Positions 25,451 to 36,200 of a stretch of 64,000 nt of DNA are shown in pieces. A program made the position numbers and the translations under genes. The DNA is taken from positions 25,279,092 to 25,343,091 of the forward strand of contig CP141143.1 of the NCBI GenBank assembly GCA_035235625.1. Direction: 5' to 3'. The DNA is from Saururus chinensis (lineage: Eukaryota; Streptophyta; Magnoliopsida; Piperales; Saururaceae). Below the pieces are notes generated by a model. That model did no database searches. It was not told the origin of the DNA and saw only the letters and a program-made list of their open reading frames with translations. Position 1 is the stretch's first letter, and every line of letters starts with the position of its first letter.

Positions 25451-25990
25451 TATCGTGTGATCGAGCACACAATAAACCCCCATACAGTCATGTAATCTAA
25501 AATTGATTGTTACATGACAATTTCAAAAGTGAATTGTGTATAATTGACTCCCATCTGCAATCCAAAGTTAGAGTTTGGCCAGCCATTACCACCGGTGATT
25601 TAGTTTTATTGCATGTTTGGTTCCTTTATAATGATGGTGATTTGTCACTGTTGTCGGGCATTTTCATCTTGGTATACAATGATAACATCTCCTTATTTGC
25701 CTTCTTATGAATGGAAAACAATGATTGCAAGTCCTCATTGTCTTCTAATTTATATAAAATGGATGATTGGAAAGATATAATTAAAAATTTCAAAGTTATG
25801 TTACTATTGACGACAAGTAGTTCTTTGACTTGAAGCAGCAGCAGCTTGTCAAACCTCACCGATGAATCAATGTTCATCAACTGTGTATTTTCACTTATAT
25901 ACACGTTATTATTATCTACCTCTCCATTGTAATATATGTAAATACCAATGCTATCTATTATGGGGGTTAAAGGGTGATTGGATCTACTGA
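22970..25990 (-). pseudogene. Mutator-like (MULE) transposase, broken
   Basis: Read on the minus strand. The N-terminal part (25,904-25,626) has NEDLQSLFSIHKKANKEML. The next piece (25,303-25,060) has a MuDR-type region with CSNQSCNCYIRASNI. The core (24,079-23,846) has DVTFLKGKYLGQLLIATALD, the first catalytic Asp block of MULE transposases (usually DGTFLK). The second Asp block follows at about 23,795-23,700 as CSDRMKGLANVIKQYFP with HHEYCIYYM. Then comes NIKEQNLEAFTWLNKIGSKHW (23,600-23,540). Near 23,180-23,130 is a zinc knuckle, CGACGQLGHNQKRC. Frames change and stops occur (one near 23,655), and a MITE interrupts the second piece, so the gene is dead. Confidence 0.8.
24519..25055. mobile_element. 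Fold-back MITE inserted in the transposase
   Basis: The left end GTTTTAAAACCGGCCCGG and the right end CCGGGCTAGTTTTTAAAAC are imperfect inverted repeats, followed inward on both sides by GGGTCAA/TTGACCC-type words, so the arms are well over 80 bp. The interior is non-coding AT-rich sequence. It splits the transposase frame at its FEALGYNCQ end. Flanks TTTGCAGCA and GTTGGCAGT might be a degraded 9 bp duplication. Confidence 0.7.
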
Positions 25991-26526
25991 AATAAAGGCT
26001 TTCAAGTCCTAAACAACTCTTGGAGGGTAAAAAAATGGGTTTTTATTGAACACCAAAACTCGCTGGTGAGTCATTATCTGTCACTTCCCGCCGGCGACTT
26101 TTGACTGCCCCCATGAATCCTCCCCACCAGAACGATATCACACTGTTTAGTGTTCATTTATTATAATATGTATGATTTCATCCCAAAATAGATAATATAA
26201 CATTTGTGTTTAAAATCCACATAATATAGAATATTTGCTTTAATATAGCAAAAACTCAATTGTTACAACAAAGTAATGGTGGTAACCTTTGCCGTTTCCT
26301 ATTAGTTTTTCGTTTTCCGGCTTGGTTGCCACGAATTTGACCGGCCCGAACCGGCAACCCAGTCGAGAAAATCTTGTAAATCGAAAGCTCATGAACTGCA
26401 GCGCGCCATCTTCCCTGCATCATCACCTTCTATGGCACGAAATCAGGGACGGCTGTATCCTTTCTGTTACAAAAAGTCTTTTTTTTTCTGAATGAAATTA
26501 CAGTTAAAATTCCTCTGTGACAAGCC
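25991..26526 (+). other. Upstream region and 5' leader of the prolyl 4-hydroxylase gene
   Basis: No open frame of note. The sequence changes from AT-rich element border to a GC-richer stretch from about 26,280. No convincing TATA box was found at a definite distance. Confidence 0.35.
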
Positions 26527-29500
26527 ATGGAGCCTCTCCTCTTTGTTCTTCTGTTTTTGGCCGTTTCTCCATCTTCTGCCATAAGGTGAGGCTCTGTCTC
26601 CGCTTCCTTGGTAGTTTTTTGTTGAGATTTCTTCTTTGTTTTGGTTTAAAATTGATGGGTCGTCATGATATTGATCTGAGAAGCATTACGTACTAGAAAC
26701 TTGTTTGCGTACGGGAATCGTTATGGGGTGGTTGATATTGAAAGCTTTTGAATTTTGAACTTGTGGTGTTTGTAAATTGTGATTCACCGTGGAATGTTTG
26801 CTCAAGGGCTTCTGTCGAAATGCTTACTAGAACATTCTGGAATAAAGATGGTTTCTTAAAAGGGGGAAAACTTGGTAACGTATGCTCTGCCTAATTCTGT
26901 GCGTATACTTGGAAAGAATGATGTATTATTTGGCTGAATTTTGGTAAATTGTAAGCTTTGATGAAAGAAATAACAGAGAGGTAGAAGAGGAATAATGTGC
27001 AAGTTTTGCTAAAACATATGGCCGTGTAAACAATGACTTGCGCTTTGCAATAGTGTTAGTTAGCCAAACGCTTATGGTTAGTAATAGAAGCATGTACACT
27101 TCTTTTTCTTTCATTGAGGTTTTGCTCTTGTATGAGACTATATATATATATGGGAAAAGAAAAAGTGCTTTGAACATCCAACAATCCTTCAGAGACTTGT
27201 ATATGTCATTCCTGATGCAGTACATTAGAGATACTTCTGCCTTCATGGGTATTGCCCTTTTCTGCTTTAGCTACCTAATGGGATAGGTGGAAATGAGCTT
27301 GTGCACCAGGAAAGAATGTAGATCTGTCTAAAGAATGTGAACAATATCTATTCTCAATTGAACCACATAATTTGACTGTATGATGCAAAGTATCTGTTAT
27401 ACAAATTGCATAAACATGTCTGTACGTTTGTTTTTTCTCCACTGTAGGAAAATTGGGGATAAAAGTCAGGATGTCATATTGACATTGGTTCACTCAAGTC
27501 AACCGGATCAAATTGATCCTTCACGAGTGGCCCAACTATCACGGAAACCAAGGTTACCTTCTATAATAAATTGTTTCTGTCCCTGGGTCATGGCATGAAC
27601 TCGGTTAGTTTGCATATGTTTTATTTATAACATGTTTTCATTCTTTATGTCTAGTAGATCTTTTGTAGGCTGTTGATTCCTTGTATTTAGTCAAACATTC
27701 TGATGATTTACTCTTGGTCTTTCAATAATTATATTTTACAGATTGCATTGCAAATATCTTCTTCCTTTTCCAATTAAGTGTGCATTTCATGGGTAGATAT
27801 GTAAGCCAAAACTTCCTCAGGGTTAAAAGAAAGATTAACGTTTGAAAATTGCAAATTAATTATATTTGTAGTCTTTGTTAGTGATTTTCTTGCTCAACAT
27901 GTGAAACACAGGGTTTTCATCTATAAGGGTTTCCTTTCTGATGAGGAATGTCTTCACCTAATTTCTCTGGTACTACTCTTCAACATCCTGTATGTGAAGT
28001 GTTTCTTCATTTGGGATTTGTTTTCATCCATTTATAATCTCACGTTATTTTACAGTTATATGGTTATTCATGACAGACACATGGTAAGCCAGAAAAGTCC
28101 ATGGTGGAAAATAAAGAAAAAAATACTAAAACTGCAATCCGCACAAGTTCAGGGACATTTTTACAATTAGACCAAGTAAGTGAGTCGCCTTCCCCTTTGT
28201 CTTTTTCAACATATTATTAATGTTCATGTTTGCTTAATTTATGTGAACGCTGTTAATTTTTCTTTGTGGTGACTATATAGAGCTTTGCCTAATTTTGAGC
28301 TGTATATAGTGATTTTTTTAGTAGAATCTTTCTAGTGATTGAGGCAACAGCTTCACAAATATGAAATAGATATGTCTTTGGAATATTAGAGGCATTTCAG
28401 CAGGAAAATATAGGTCATTGTTTTCCTTAAAAGATGAATTCTTTTATGCTTAGTTTGATTGTTCGAGGAAAGAGAAACAGATAGATATGTCCTCTGTAAT
28501 GAATAGTTTTTGGTAACTTGAGAACAGACATGTAATTGGGACCTTTAGCCAAATAAAAAAGGAATTATGATTTGGACCTCCTGATCCTATTGAAAGGCAA
28601 TTATATGAGTGGGGCACCAAAGGCACCTTCGTTGGACTTCATGGTGATAAAGAAAATCCACTTAAAATGAAATGAAGATAGTGGTGACTTAGGAGGTTAG
28701 GATGGATGGATGAAAATTTTAGAAACTAGTTTGTACCTAGTTTATAACTATATAACAGGTAACAAAAAATAATTTCGAATAAAATATTTTAGACTGTAGC
28801 ACCATGCATAGCAGAGCACTGCCCAATACTCCCGTAACTCCGAATATCGTTAGTTGGTAACAACTGAGCAAAGAGATTTTGTACCGCTCATAAGGAGATT
28901 GATTCAATCGGCAGCAACCAGGGAATGGTCTGGTTTGGTGCTTTTCCCCATTTTCCTGTCCTTCAGAATTGAAGATATGGTAACTGTTGTTAAAGATATT
29001 AGTATTTAAAGTTGAACAACAAATCCCCAGGAAAAGCAGTCACTCCAAAGCTCACACCTTCCCAGTTTGATGAAAATTTTCAACTGTTCATATAAAAATT
29101 AATGATTATTTCACTAACTGATAATTGTTCGTTGTGAAAACAAAATGGAGGAGCTGAATTGTTGGTGTCAACCTAAATGGTTTGGAGAATGTGTATAGTG
29201 ATGATTGTGTTAAACTTTTAAAGTAATTGTTGGTTCTCTTTATACCTAAGCAATCAGGTTGAGTGTTATTCTGGCAAAATGGTGTTGCATTTTCTTATGC
29301 AATTTTGCAGAATTTAAAGCTTTATTTTCTTGTGAGCATGTAATGTTGACTTTGATTTTGAACTATTTTTTACATTTAGAAGTGGTTAATGATCTTGATT
29401 CCGCCACAGGCAATCAGGATCAAGCTATGTGCTAATTGTTGGTGCACCATCAGTTACTGAAAGTTGATGATTGATATTTAACATCTGTTGATTTATTATA

Positions 29501-30736
29501 CTTTCCAAAACTTTAATGTTATATTCATATATTTGGGAAGTAGATTAAATAGACATGCTCATCTCCATTTGGGACAGACTGTTAACTTAGTTTTCAACTA
29601 CCTCATGGCAATACATATGCTAACTTATAAAACTCCAGGTCCCCCAAGAAGATTGAAGACTTCTATACATGTTTAGTTCGTTATTTATATTTTTTTCTTA
29701 CTTATTCATTTACACTCTCCTTGCATTGCCAGGATAAGATTGTGTTGAAGATTGAAGATAAAATTGCTGCATGGTCTTTACTTCCAAAAGGTTTTTTGTG
29801 ATTTTTTTATCCCCTTAATATGCTAATTTGGTATGCAGTTCCTTCACTGATCACTTAATCATTGAGAATTTCTTTATTTTGGTTTTGTTAGAAAATGGCG
29901 AACCTCTGCAAATACTGCATTATGGGGTCAATGAGAAGTACCAACCACATTTAGATTACATTAAGGATGAACACAGTGTGTCTACCACGGGACAGCGAGT
30001 TGCAGCAGTCCTGATTTTTCTGTCTAATGTTACTCGTGGTGGTGAAACCATTTTCCCAGAATCAGAGGTAAGAGAAGACTTGTCCGTAATTATACACCCA
30101 ACTTAACTAGTAGATGGCACAAGTAGATTCCTTCTGTCACTTAGAAACTAATACGCCAATGATATTGTTTCTCTCAAGTAATAATCTGAAATCTTTTGGG
30201 TATTGAGCATAACTGAGAGATGTAGCACTACTTGTTTCCTGAACTAAAAGATATTGGAGTCGTGCCCAATGATATCTGCCTGTTGGCTGATAAGTCTAGT
30301 AAGACTCTGAATAGGGTCCTGGTAATTTATTTGTTGCCTTCTAACCAGATGAATTGTTTATTTTTAGGTTAAAAACCCAGCTGTGAGCAAGGAGTCCATG
30401 ACTCCTTGTGGGGGCAATTATTATTCAGTGAAGCCCATCAAAGGAGATGCCCTCCTTTTCTTCACTCTGCACCCTAACATGACAGCAGATGAGAGTAGTG
30501 TTCATGGAAGCTGCCCTGTGCTCGAGGGAGAGAAATGGTCTGCAACCAAATGGATTCATACAAGACCATTTCGTCATAATCGATCACCATACCCACAAAC
30601 ATCAGATGACTGCACTGATGAACAAGAGAATTGCCCTCTTTGGGCAGCTCGTGGTGAATGTGAGAGGAATCCCGTGTTCATGGTGGGAAGTCCTGATTAT
30701 CAAGGAACATGCAGGAAAAGTTGCAGTGTGTGTTAG
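26527..30736 (+). CDS. P4H: Prolyl 4-hydroxylase with C-terminal ShKT domain
   Basis: Seven exons join in frame: 26527-26585, 27448-27552, 27912-27969, 28077-28175, 29733-29790, 29892-30067, 30368-30736, all with GT-AG borders, giving 307 aa. The start is the first ATG before a hydrophobic signal peptide (residues 1-18, MEPLLFVLLFLAVSPSSA). The catalytic double-stranded beta-helix spans about residues 55-250: iron ligands His146 and Asp148 (YQPHLDY), distal His231 (VHGSCP) and 2-oxoglutarate Lys241 (GEKWSATKW), with the same 10-residue His-Lys spacing known from plant-type P4Hs. A six-cysteine ShKT domain occupies 267-307 (Cys 267, 274, 283, 300, 304, 307). Family role: 2-oxoglutarate- and Fe(II)-dependent hydroxylation of proline in extensins and other cell-wall glycoproteins in the ER/Golgi. 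All key residues are present, so it is probably functional. The largest intron is 28,176-29,732. Confidence 0.93.
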
Positions 30737-31203
30737 ATAGCTTTTGGACTATCAGTGAGATTTTCATTATGGAGCTATAATGTTGGCCATTGAATTCTTA
30801 TTCTTTTTTTAGGTACAACATTGAGTTCATATTCACTACAACTAGGGGTATTTGAACGGGAATGATGGGTGGAAACGGATTGATTCTGGTCATATTGTTA
30901 GATTTCCAAATTTCCCCATGGGACTTTTAGTTGCTGATTAAAATGCCCCTTAGACATTGGTAGATGCCTGATTCAAGTACTACAAAAAAGGGAGAAAAAA
31001 GAAAGAAGTTGCTTGGACGAAGGAGGTTGAGATTCTATCTTTTCACTGTACCCAACCAACAACAAGCAATGCATATACCAAGGACACAGGGGGATTGTTC
31101 CTGCACCATGACAAGCCCTAAGAATGAGATACTTCACTTGTCCAAAATGGATCCGAGGACTGGCCATGTTTCTATCAATGAAAATGCTGAAGAAAATGAT
31201 AAT
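30737..31203 (+). other. 3' flank of the prolyl 4-hydroxylase gene
   Basis: Contains the probable 3' UTR. No canonical AATAAA is obvious close to the stop. The minus and plus frames at 30,964-31,338 overlap each other and the downstream hairpin and are not supported as genes. Confidence 0.4.
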
Positions 31204-31332
31204 GGCCCAATAAAACCCTCCAAATGTGAGGTGGCAGGTTTTGGTTGGACAGAGGAAAAGTGACCAAGTGAGACCCACTTTCTCTTGTCCAACAAAAACC
31301 TGCCACATCATAGTTGGAGGGTTTTGTTGGAC
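31204..31332. repeat. Long imperfect hairpin, arms about 55 bp
   Basis: GGCCCAATAAAACCCTCCAA at the left pairs with TTGGAGGGTTTTGTTGGAC at the right, continuing through GGTGGCAGGTTTTGGTTGGA and its counterpart, with a loop of about a dozen bases around ACCAAGTGAGAC. It looks like a small fold-back MITE. Confidence 0.7.
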
Positions 31333-31370
31333 GTACATTACCTTCTATAGCTGAAGTCTTTTACATTTAT

Positions 31371-31572
31371 ACCCTCCGTCTTATATTAATAGTTACATTT
31401 AAAAAAATGCTAGTTTTTATCAAATGGTGAAACCTAAATTTAAGATAAACAAAAATAAGTTTATGATACTTATTTTTAAGTGCCCAACCACTTAAATTGA
31501 ACTAAAAGGAGTTATTAATATACAATAAAATTTTTTTGCCAAATGGAGTTATTAATTTAGGATGGAGGGAAT
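31371..31572 (-). mobile_element. Stowaway-like MITE, copy 2
   Basis: Opens CCCTCCGTCTTATATTAATA and ends TTAATTTAGGATGGAGGGA. The inner phrase GTGCCCAACCACTTAAATTG is the reverse complement of that in the 15,868-16,070 element, so this is the same family in opposite orientation. Confidence 0.75.
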
Positions 31573-32085
31573 ACAATACTTGCATTGATGGCGTAGGATC
31601 CATGCTTGGGCCCATGTGGGAGCTGTGCCATTAATGCAAGCTTGCTATGAGTGGTTACTAATCTTCTATTGTGTTTTTTTTAAGATTTGTCAACATGTAG
31701 CTATTATTCTAAGGGAATGTTACCACATGTTGATAGTTATCACAATATTGGCATTTAGAAGTTTATTATAATTGAGTGGAATGTGTCAATGGGGGTGACA
31801 AAATACAATCCTACTCCCTCTCCAACTAAAGGTAATATGAACTATAGTTTCCTTTTGGAAATGATACAGCAAAGGATACATAAATGGGGTGGTCTATCTC
31901 ACTTGATTAAGATATTTTAGGTTAAAATAATAATAATAAAACATCTATGGCAAGATTAAGTTTTTTTCTATTACATCACTTTCTCTTAACAAAATTATTG
32001 ACTTTATTTTTTAAATTGGGAACTTTCCTTTGTACTCTCACAATCATAGAATTAGAGCTCACAACAAAAAATAATGTACTGAGGC

Positions 32086-32432
32086 ATAAGGGATGCCATT
32101 GGGGTCGGATATATGGTAAAACCCAACTCGACCCTAATGGGTTGGGTTTAGATTTTTGAATTTAACCTGAATAATTATTCGGGTCGAATTTGGGTTTACC
32201 ATATCTTAAATGGTATCAAGTTTATGTTTGGTAAAACCTGACCCGAATAAGGTTATAAATATAAATTTTTTATATATTTTTTTATATTTTAATAAAACCT
32301 GACCCAACCCTAATGGGTTAGGTTTGGGTTTTCAAATTCAACCTAAATAGCTATTCACGTTAGATTCAGGTTTACAATTTTTTAAATGGTATTGGGTTTG
32401 AGTTTAGCAAAACACGACCCGATGACATCCCT
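32086..32432. mobile_element. hAT-like MITE with 8 bp target duplication
   Basis: Ends AGGGATGCCATTGGGGTCGG and, at the right in reverse, AGGGATGTCATCGGGTCGTG are inverted repeats. Flanks are ACTGAGGC (32,078-32,085) and ACCGAGGC (32,433-32,440), an 8 bp duplication with one mismatch, the hAT size. Inside, two diverged halves each contain CCTAATGGGTTGGGTTT or a close variant. Confidence 0.75.
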
Positions 32433-32440
32433 ACCGAGGC

Positions 32441-33203
32441 AAACACAAATAAAACACATTTTCTTATTAACAATATACCATACAACACGGGAACAAAATA
32501 TACAACCTTCTTGCATCTCAATTATTAAACGGAAAACAATGGTGTTGATGGCAAAAATACAGGAGACCACCTCCATGGGGTGGAGTTTTCACCATCCCTA
32601 ATATTCTCTCCAGCATGGTGATCCCCCCTTTAGGCAATGCCTATTGTAGGTACTTTCACTATTGGGGGTAGCCAAGTATATAACTGTGAACTATAAAACC
32701 ATATATGTTAACAGTCCAAGGATGACTAGCTAGAATTTCAAGAGCCAATTTGTTTGTACTATATGGACCAAATTGAATAAGAAAACCGTTGTTCTGCAAG
32801 AATGTTTACTGATATCATCTTCAAATAATTTTTTTAATATCATGAACTGCTTTCATTCTAAAACATTTTAAAGTAATCTACTTATTATTATTCAGCTTAT
32901 ACAAGTTCTTATATTTATCTCTGTGTATGTTTTTCTCAACAAGAATAATTTCAACCTGTTTAGGTGCGTTAAACCATTGAAGTTGAAGTATTCTACACAT
33001 TGATCCGATTACCCGATTAGAAGCTTCTCATCTGCTTCTCACAGTGATCGGTGATCGATACTCTCAGCCCACCAAAGCTGGAAATACAGCGGCCTCGACT
33101 GTGCTGGAAGAAAAAGCTTGTTTTTTCTGGACTCGTTAAAATCTCAGTTCTTCTTCTGTCAACTGCTGACTGTTGCCTCGGCTGCTGGTCGTTTGCGATC
33201 GAA
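32441..33203 (+). other. Spacer and leader of the b5 reductase gene
   Basis: AT-rich spacer, becoming GC-richer from about 33,000 as the 5' leader of the next gene begins. No further feature could be supported. Confidence 0.35.
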
Positions 33204-36200
33204 ATGGCTCTTCTCCTCAAAAGGGTCGCGAAATCTGCCCCTCTTGCATTCAGACATGCATTTAAAGGGCAAGAGAGTTCAAGTTCCAAGTATCGGATCC
33301 CGTTGGGAGCAATGGCTGGGGTGTCTGGCGGAGCTGCTTGTTTTTTCTTCTGTTCTTCGGCTAGCGTGGTAATTATCTGCGCTAATTTCAATTATTTGAG
33401 AAATGGGTCGTTGTTGGTTTGATTGATAGTAATTTAATGTGCACGTTATGTGAGAATCTACTCATGCATTTATTCCATATGACGATAGTGGATTTCTGTG
33501 CTACATTATGGGTAGTACATGATGTTCTTTAGATCGTCAATTTTTTCTTTTTTAATTTGATGTTTACATATAAGTTGTTTGTTGCAATCATTGCATTACA
33601 GGCAGCAATGTGTAAATTAAGTATTTGAATTTGGATTGGTGTGTTATGTGTAGACATGAAATGAATTCGTAGCCGTTATGGGTTATGAATTTGAATTTGT
33701 AAGTGGTTTGTTTGGTTAAACTTTGGCGTCATCTGCTTAAAAATTTCCACATTGGGCCATTTGGAGTTTAAGTTAATCTCCTCTTCTAGTGTTTTAGAAT
33801 CGTTTTGACCATTATGGGTTCTTGAACTTATTGTTATGCGACTGTTAGTGTTGTGGGATGTCATTTAGTTATTAAGGAAACTTATGGTGTTTGCCTGTTC
33901 ATCTCTATAAGCATTGATTTGTTTCTTAAAGTGATACAACAGATCACACAGTTGAATCTCTGAGACGCATTAAAATAGAAATGATCTAGAAGAGGAAAAT
34001 TTACTAAGATATGAGTGATGATAACTGTACTCCTTTATTGGTATAAAAAAATAGCTTAAATAATTTAGCTTTGCTTCTTATCGAAGTGTTTTTCTCCTAG
34101 TTTAGTTGTTGTATTTTCTTTAGAATAGCTTAATAATTTGAGTTTTACATCAATCTTATCTAATATTTAAGCTTATATACACATAGACGGTAGTCAGGAC
34201 TGATGTTGAGTTTTTTGCAATTAAATGACATGCGTCTCCTGAAAGTCGGTCATTTGAGTCCATTTTCATTTTGGTTTTATGAACTGGCTATACTCTTTGC
34301 GAAACAACTAATAAACCTAGCATTAAAAAGGGGAAAAAAAACAAGAAACCTTCCTCTACTTGGTTTACTAAAACTGTGGATCAAAACTACATGGTAAATA
34401 GTTTGAAGAGGACCCACATTCTTCCCAGAAATCATTACTCACATAATAACACGGTTTGGCTCTTGACCTCTATGTCAAAACAATGTGACGCTATTTCATT
34501 TTGCAGTAAACATGTTTTACCTTCAAAAACTTTGATTGCTTCAATGATTCTTTCTGATCCTAAATTATATTCCTTTACCCATTTCTAGGCTTATCTGGAA
34601 CAAGAAAGTGAAGATGTGACTCCAAGAGTAGGTGAGTTTGTCCTTGCTCCTTATTGTGCTTTGAAATCATAGCACCTGATGAATATACGAAATAGCGGTT
34701 TGGTAGAGTTTTGTTTTTAAGTACATATTCTTTTTTTAATCTTCACCAAATTACATCTCCTCTAGTTGTTATGGGTGAATTACTTTGTAGGCATAGACCC
34801 CCTCATCTTTTAGAATTACACTTACCCCCATTGACCTTTGTCAAAACTAGCAAAATCTACACTCACAGCCCCTGATTTCTTCATAAGACAAAAATGGCCA
34901 ACCCATCCACAACTGTCTTTTCCCATCCCCTCCCAACAGCGACCCACCTCCCCACTTGCCTCTGTCCCGTGTGTGACCAGGGGTGGTTAATGAGTGGGAT
35001 GGGTATTTTTGTCTTTTGACAAAACATAAGAGGTGTAAATGTAATTTTTAAAAGGTGAGGGGGTCCATGTCTAGTTTTAACAAAGGTTTTCTGAAAGGTG
35101 ACAGAGTCTTTTGTCAAAGGTCGGGGGGTGTAAGTGTAATTTGTGTTTTATTGTATCTTCATGTAAACTGTAATAATACCAAAAGAACATTTTATATCAT
35201 CCTCTCATCATCCCATTTTAGTAGTCTTAACTAGAAAACCAAAATGAACTAGTTTGAGTTCATTTTGGTGTTCTGATTAGGACTATTAAAGTGGGACGAT
35301 GGGAGTAGAAAAGTAGATGGAGAATGCAAAATGCAAATATTGGAAGGTTTCATTCCTAGTTTAAGCCATCTTGTTTTCCTGGTTCCTGGGAGTCACCTGT
35401 TTGTTTTTGCTTTTGGCATTGCAAAAATTCAGCACAAAACTGGGTTCTAAAAAGAATTTTCTGTCTGCAAGATAACTTTACTGAACATATATTAGGATTG
35501 GAAAGGGTGAAATTATTAAATGTATTTCAGATATTACAGAAAAATAATGAAGCATTTAGAAGTAAGTCAGTTAAAAACCAAATACTTTAGATAGATCCTC
35601 TCCTAGCATCTTGAAGAAGAACAATGAAACCTCCAAGCTGAGATTGTAACAAGAATTTTGAAATTCAGAACTGTTGGAGGTTGAAAATGTGAATTTTTAG
35701 CTGAAATGGAAAATTTGGTTGATTTGCGTAATGCTATTTTATGTCCTAAATATGGGCATTGCTGAATGTTTGGCATTGTATCTCTTTCTCACCATTTTCT
35801 ATGTAGCTTACTCAAGGTTTTTCTTGATATGTTATCAGCACTTGACCCAAACAAATGGATTGAATTTCAGCTGCAAGATAAAGCACAAGTCAGCCATAAT
35901 ACGCAGCTGTTTAGGTAATCCAAAGCACATTGATAAAAATCTAAAGGCTCTTATGAAAAAAGGATAATATTTGTTTAATCAGAAGAACTTCGTTGAGACT
36001 TTATTGTCCTCTGCTATGGTTTCTTTTGCAGGTTCTCATTTGATCCTGCAGCAAAGTTGGGTCTTGATGTTGCTTCATGTATTCTAACAAGGTATAATGT
36101 AATACACTATCTTTTGGCGTCCAGCAAGTAATTTTTGGAGCCAAATAAAAATTATTCAAAACTTTGAATTACTTGAAGAACTAAGTCTTACAGGTTGCCT

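Larger units (their letters stand above)
16300..26000. mobile_element. Decayed Mutator-like element with Ulp1-type gene (Kaonashi-like)
   Basis: The span contains a plus-strand gene with a Ulp1-type catalytic signature (16.7-21.2 kb) and a minus-strand MULE transposase (23.0-26.0 kb), which converge on a non-coding middle. Plant MULEs that carry both a transposase and a Ulp1-like peptidase and lack long terminal inverted repeats are known (Kaonashi/KI class). I found no long terminal inverted repeats here, which fits. All non-coding DNA from about 17.1 to 25.5 kb shares one short palindromic motif, which ties the parts into a single element. Outer boundaries are approximate. Confidence 0.65.

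Noticed and set aside
33017-33391. 124 aa minus-strand frame
   Set aside because: Antisense to exon 1 of the b5 reductase gene, which has strong family support.
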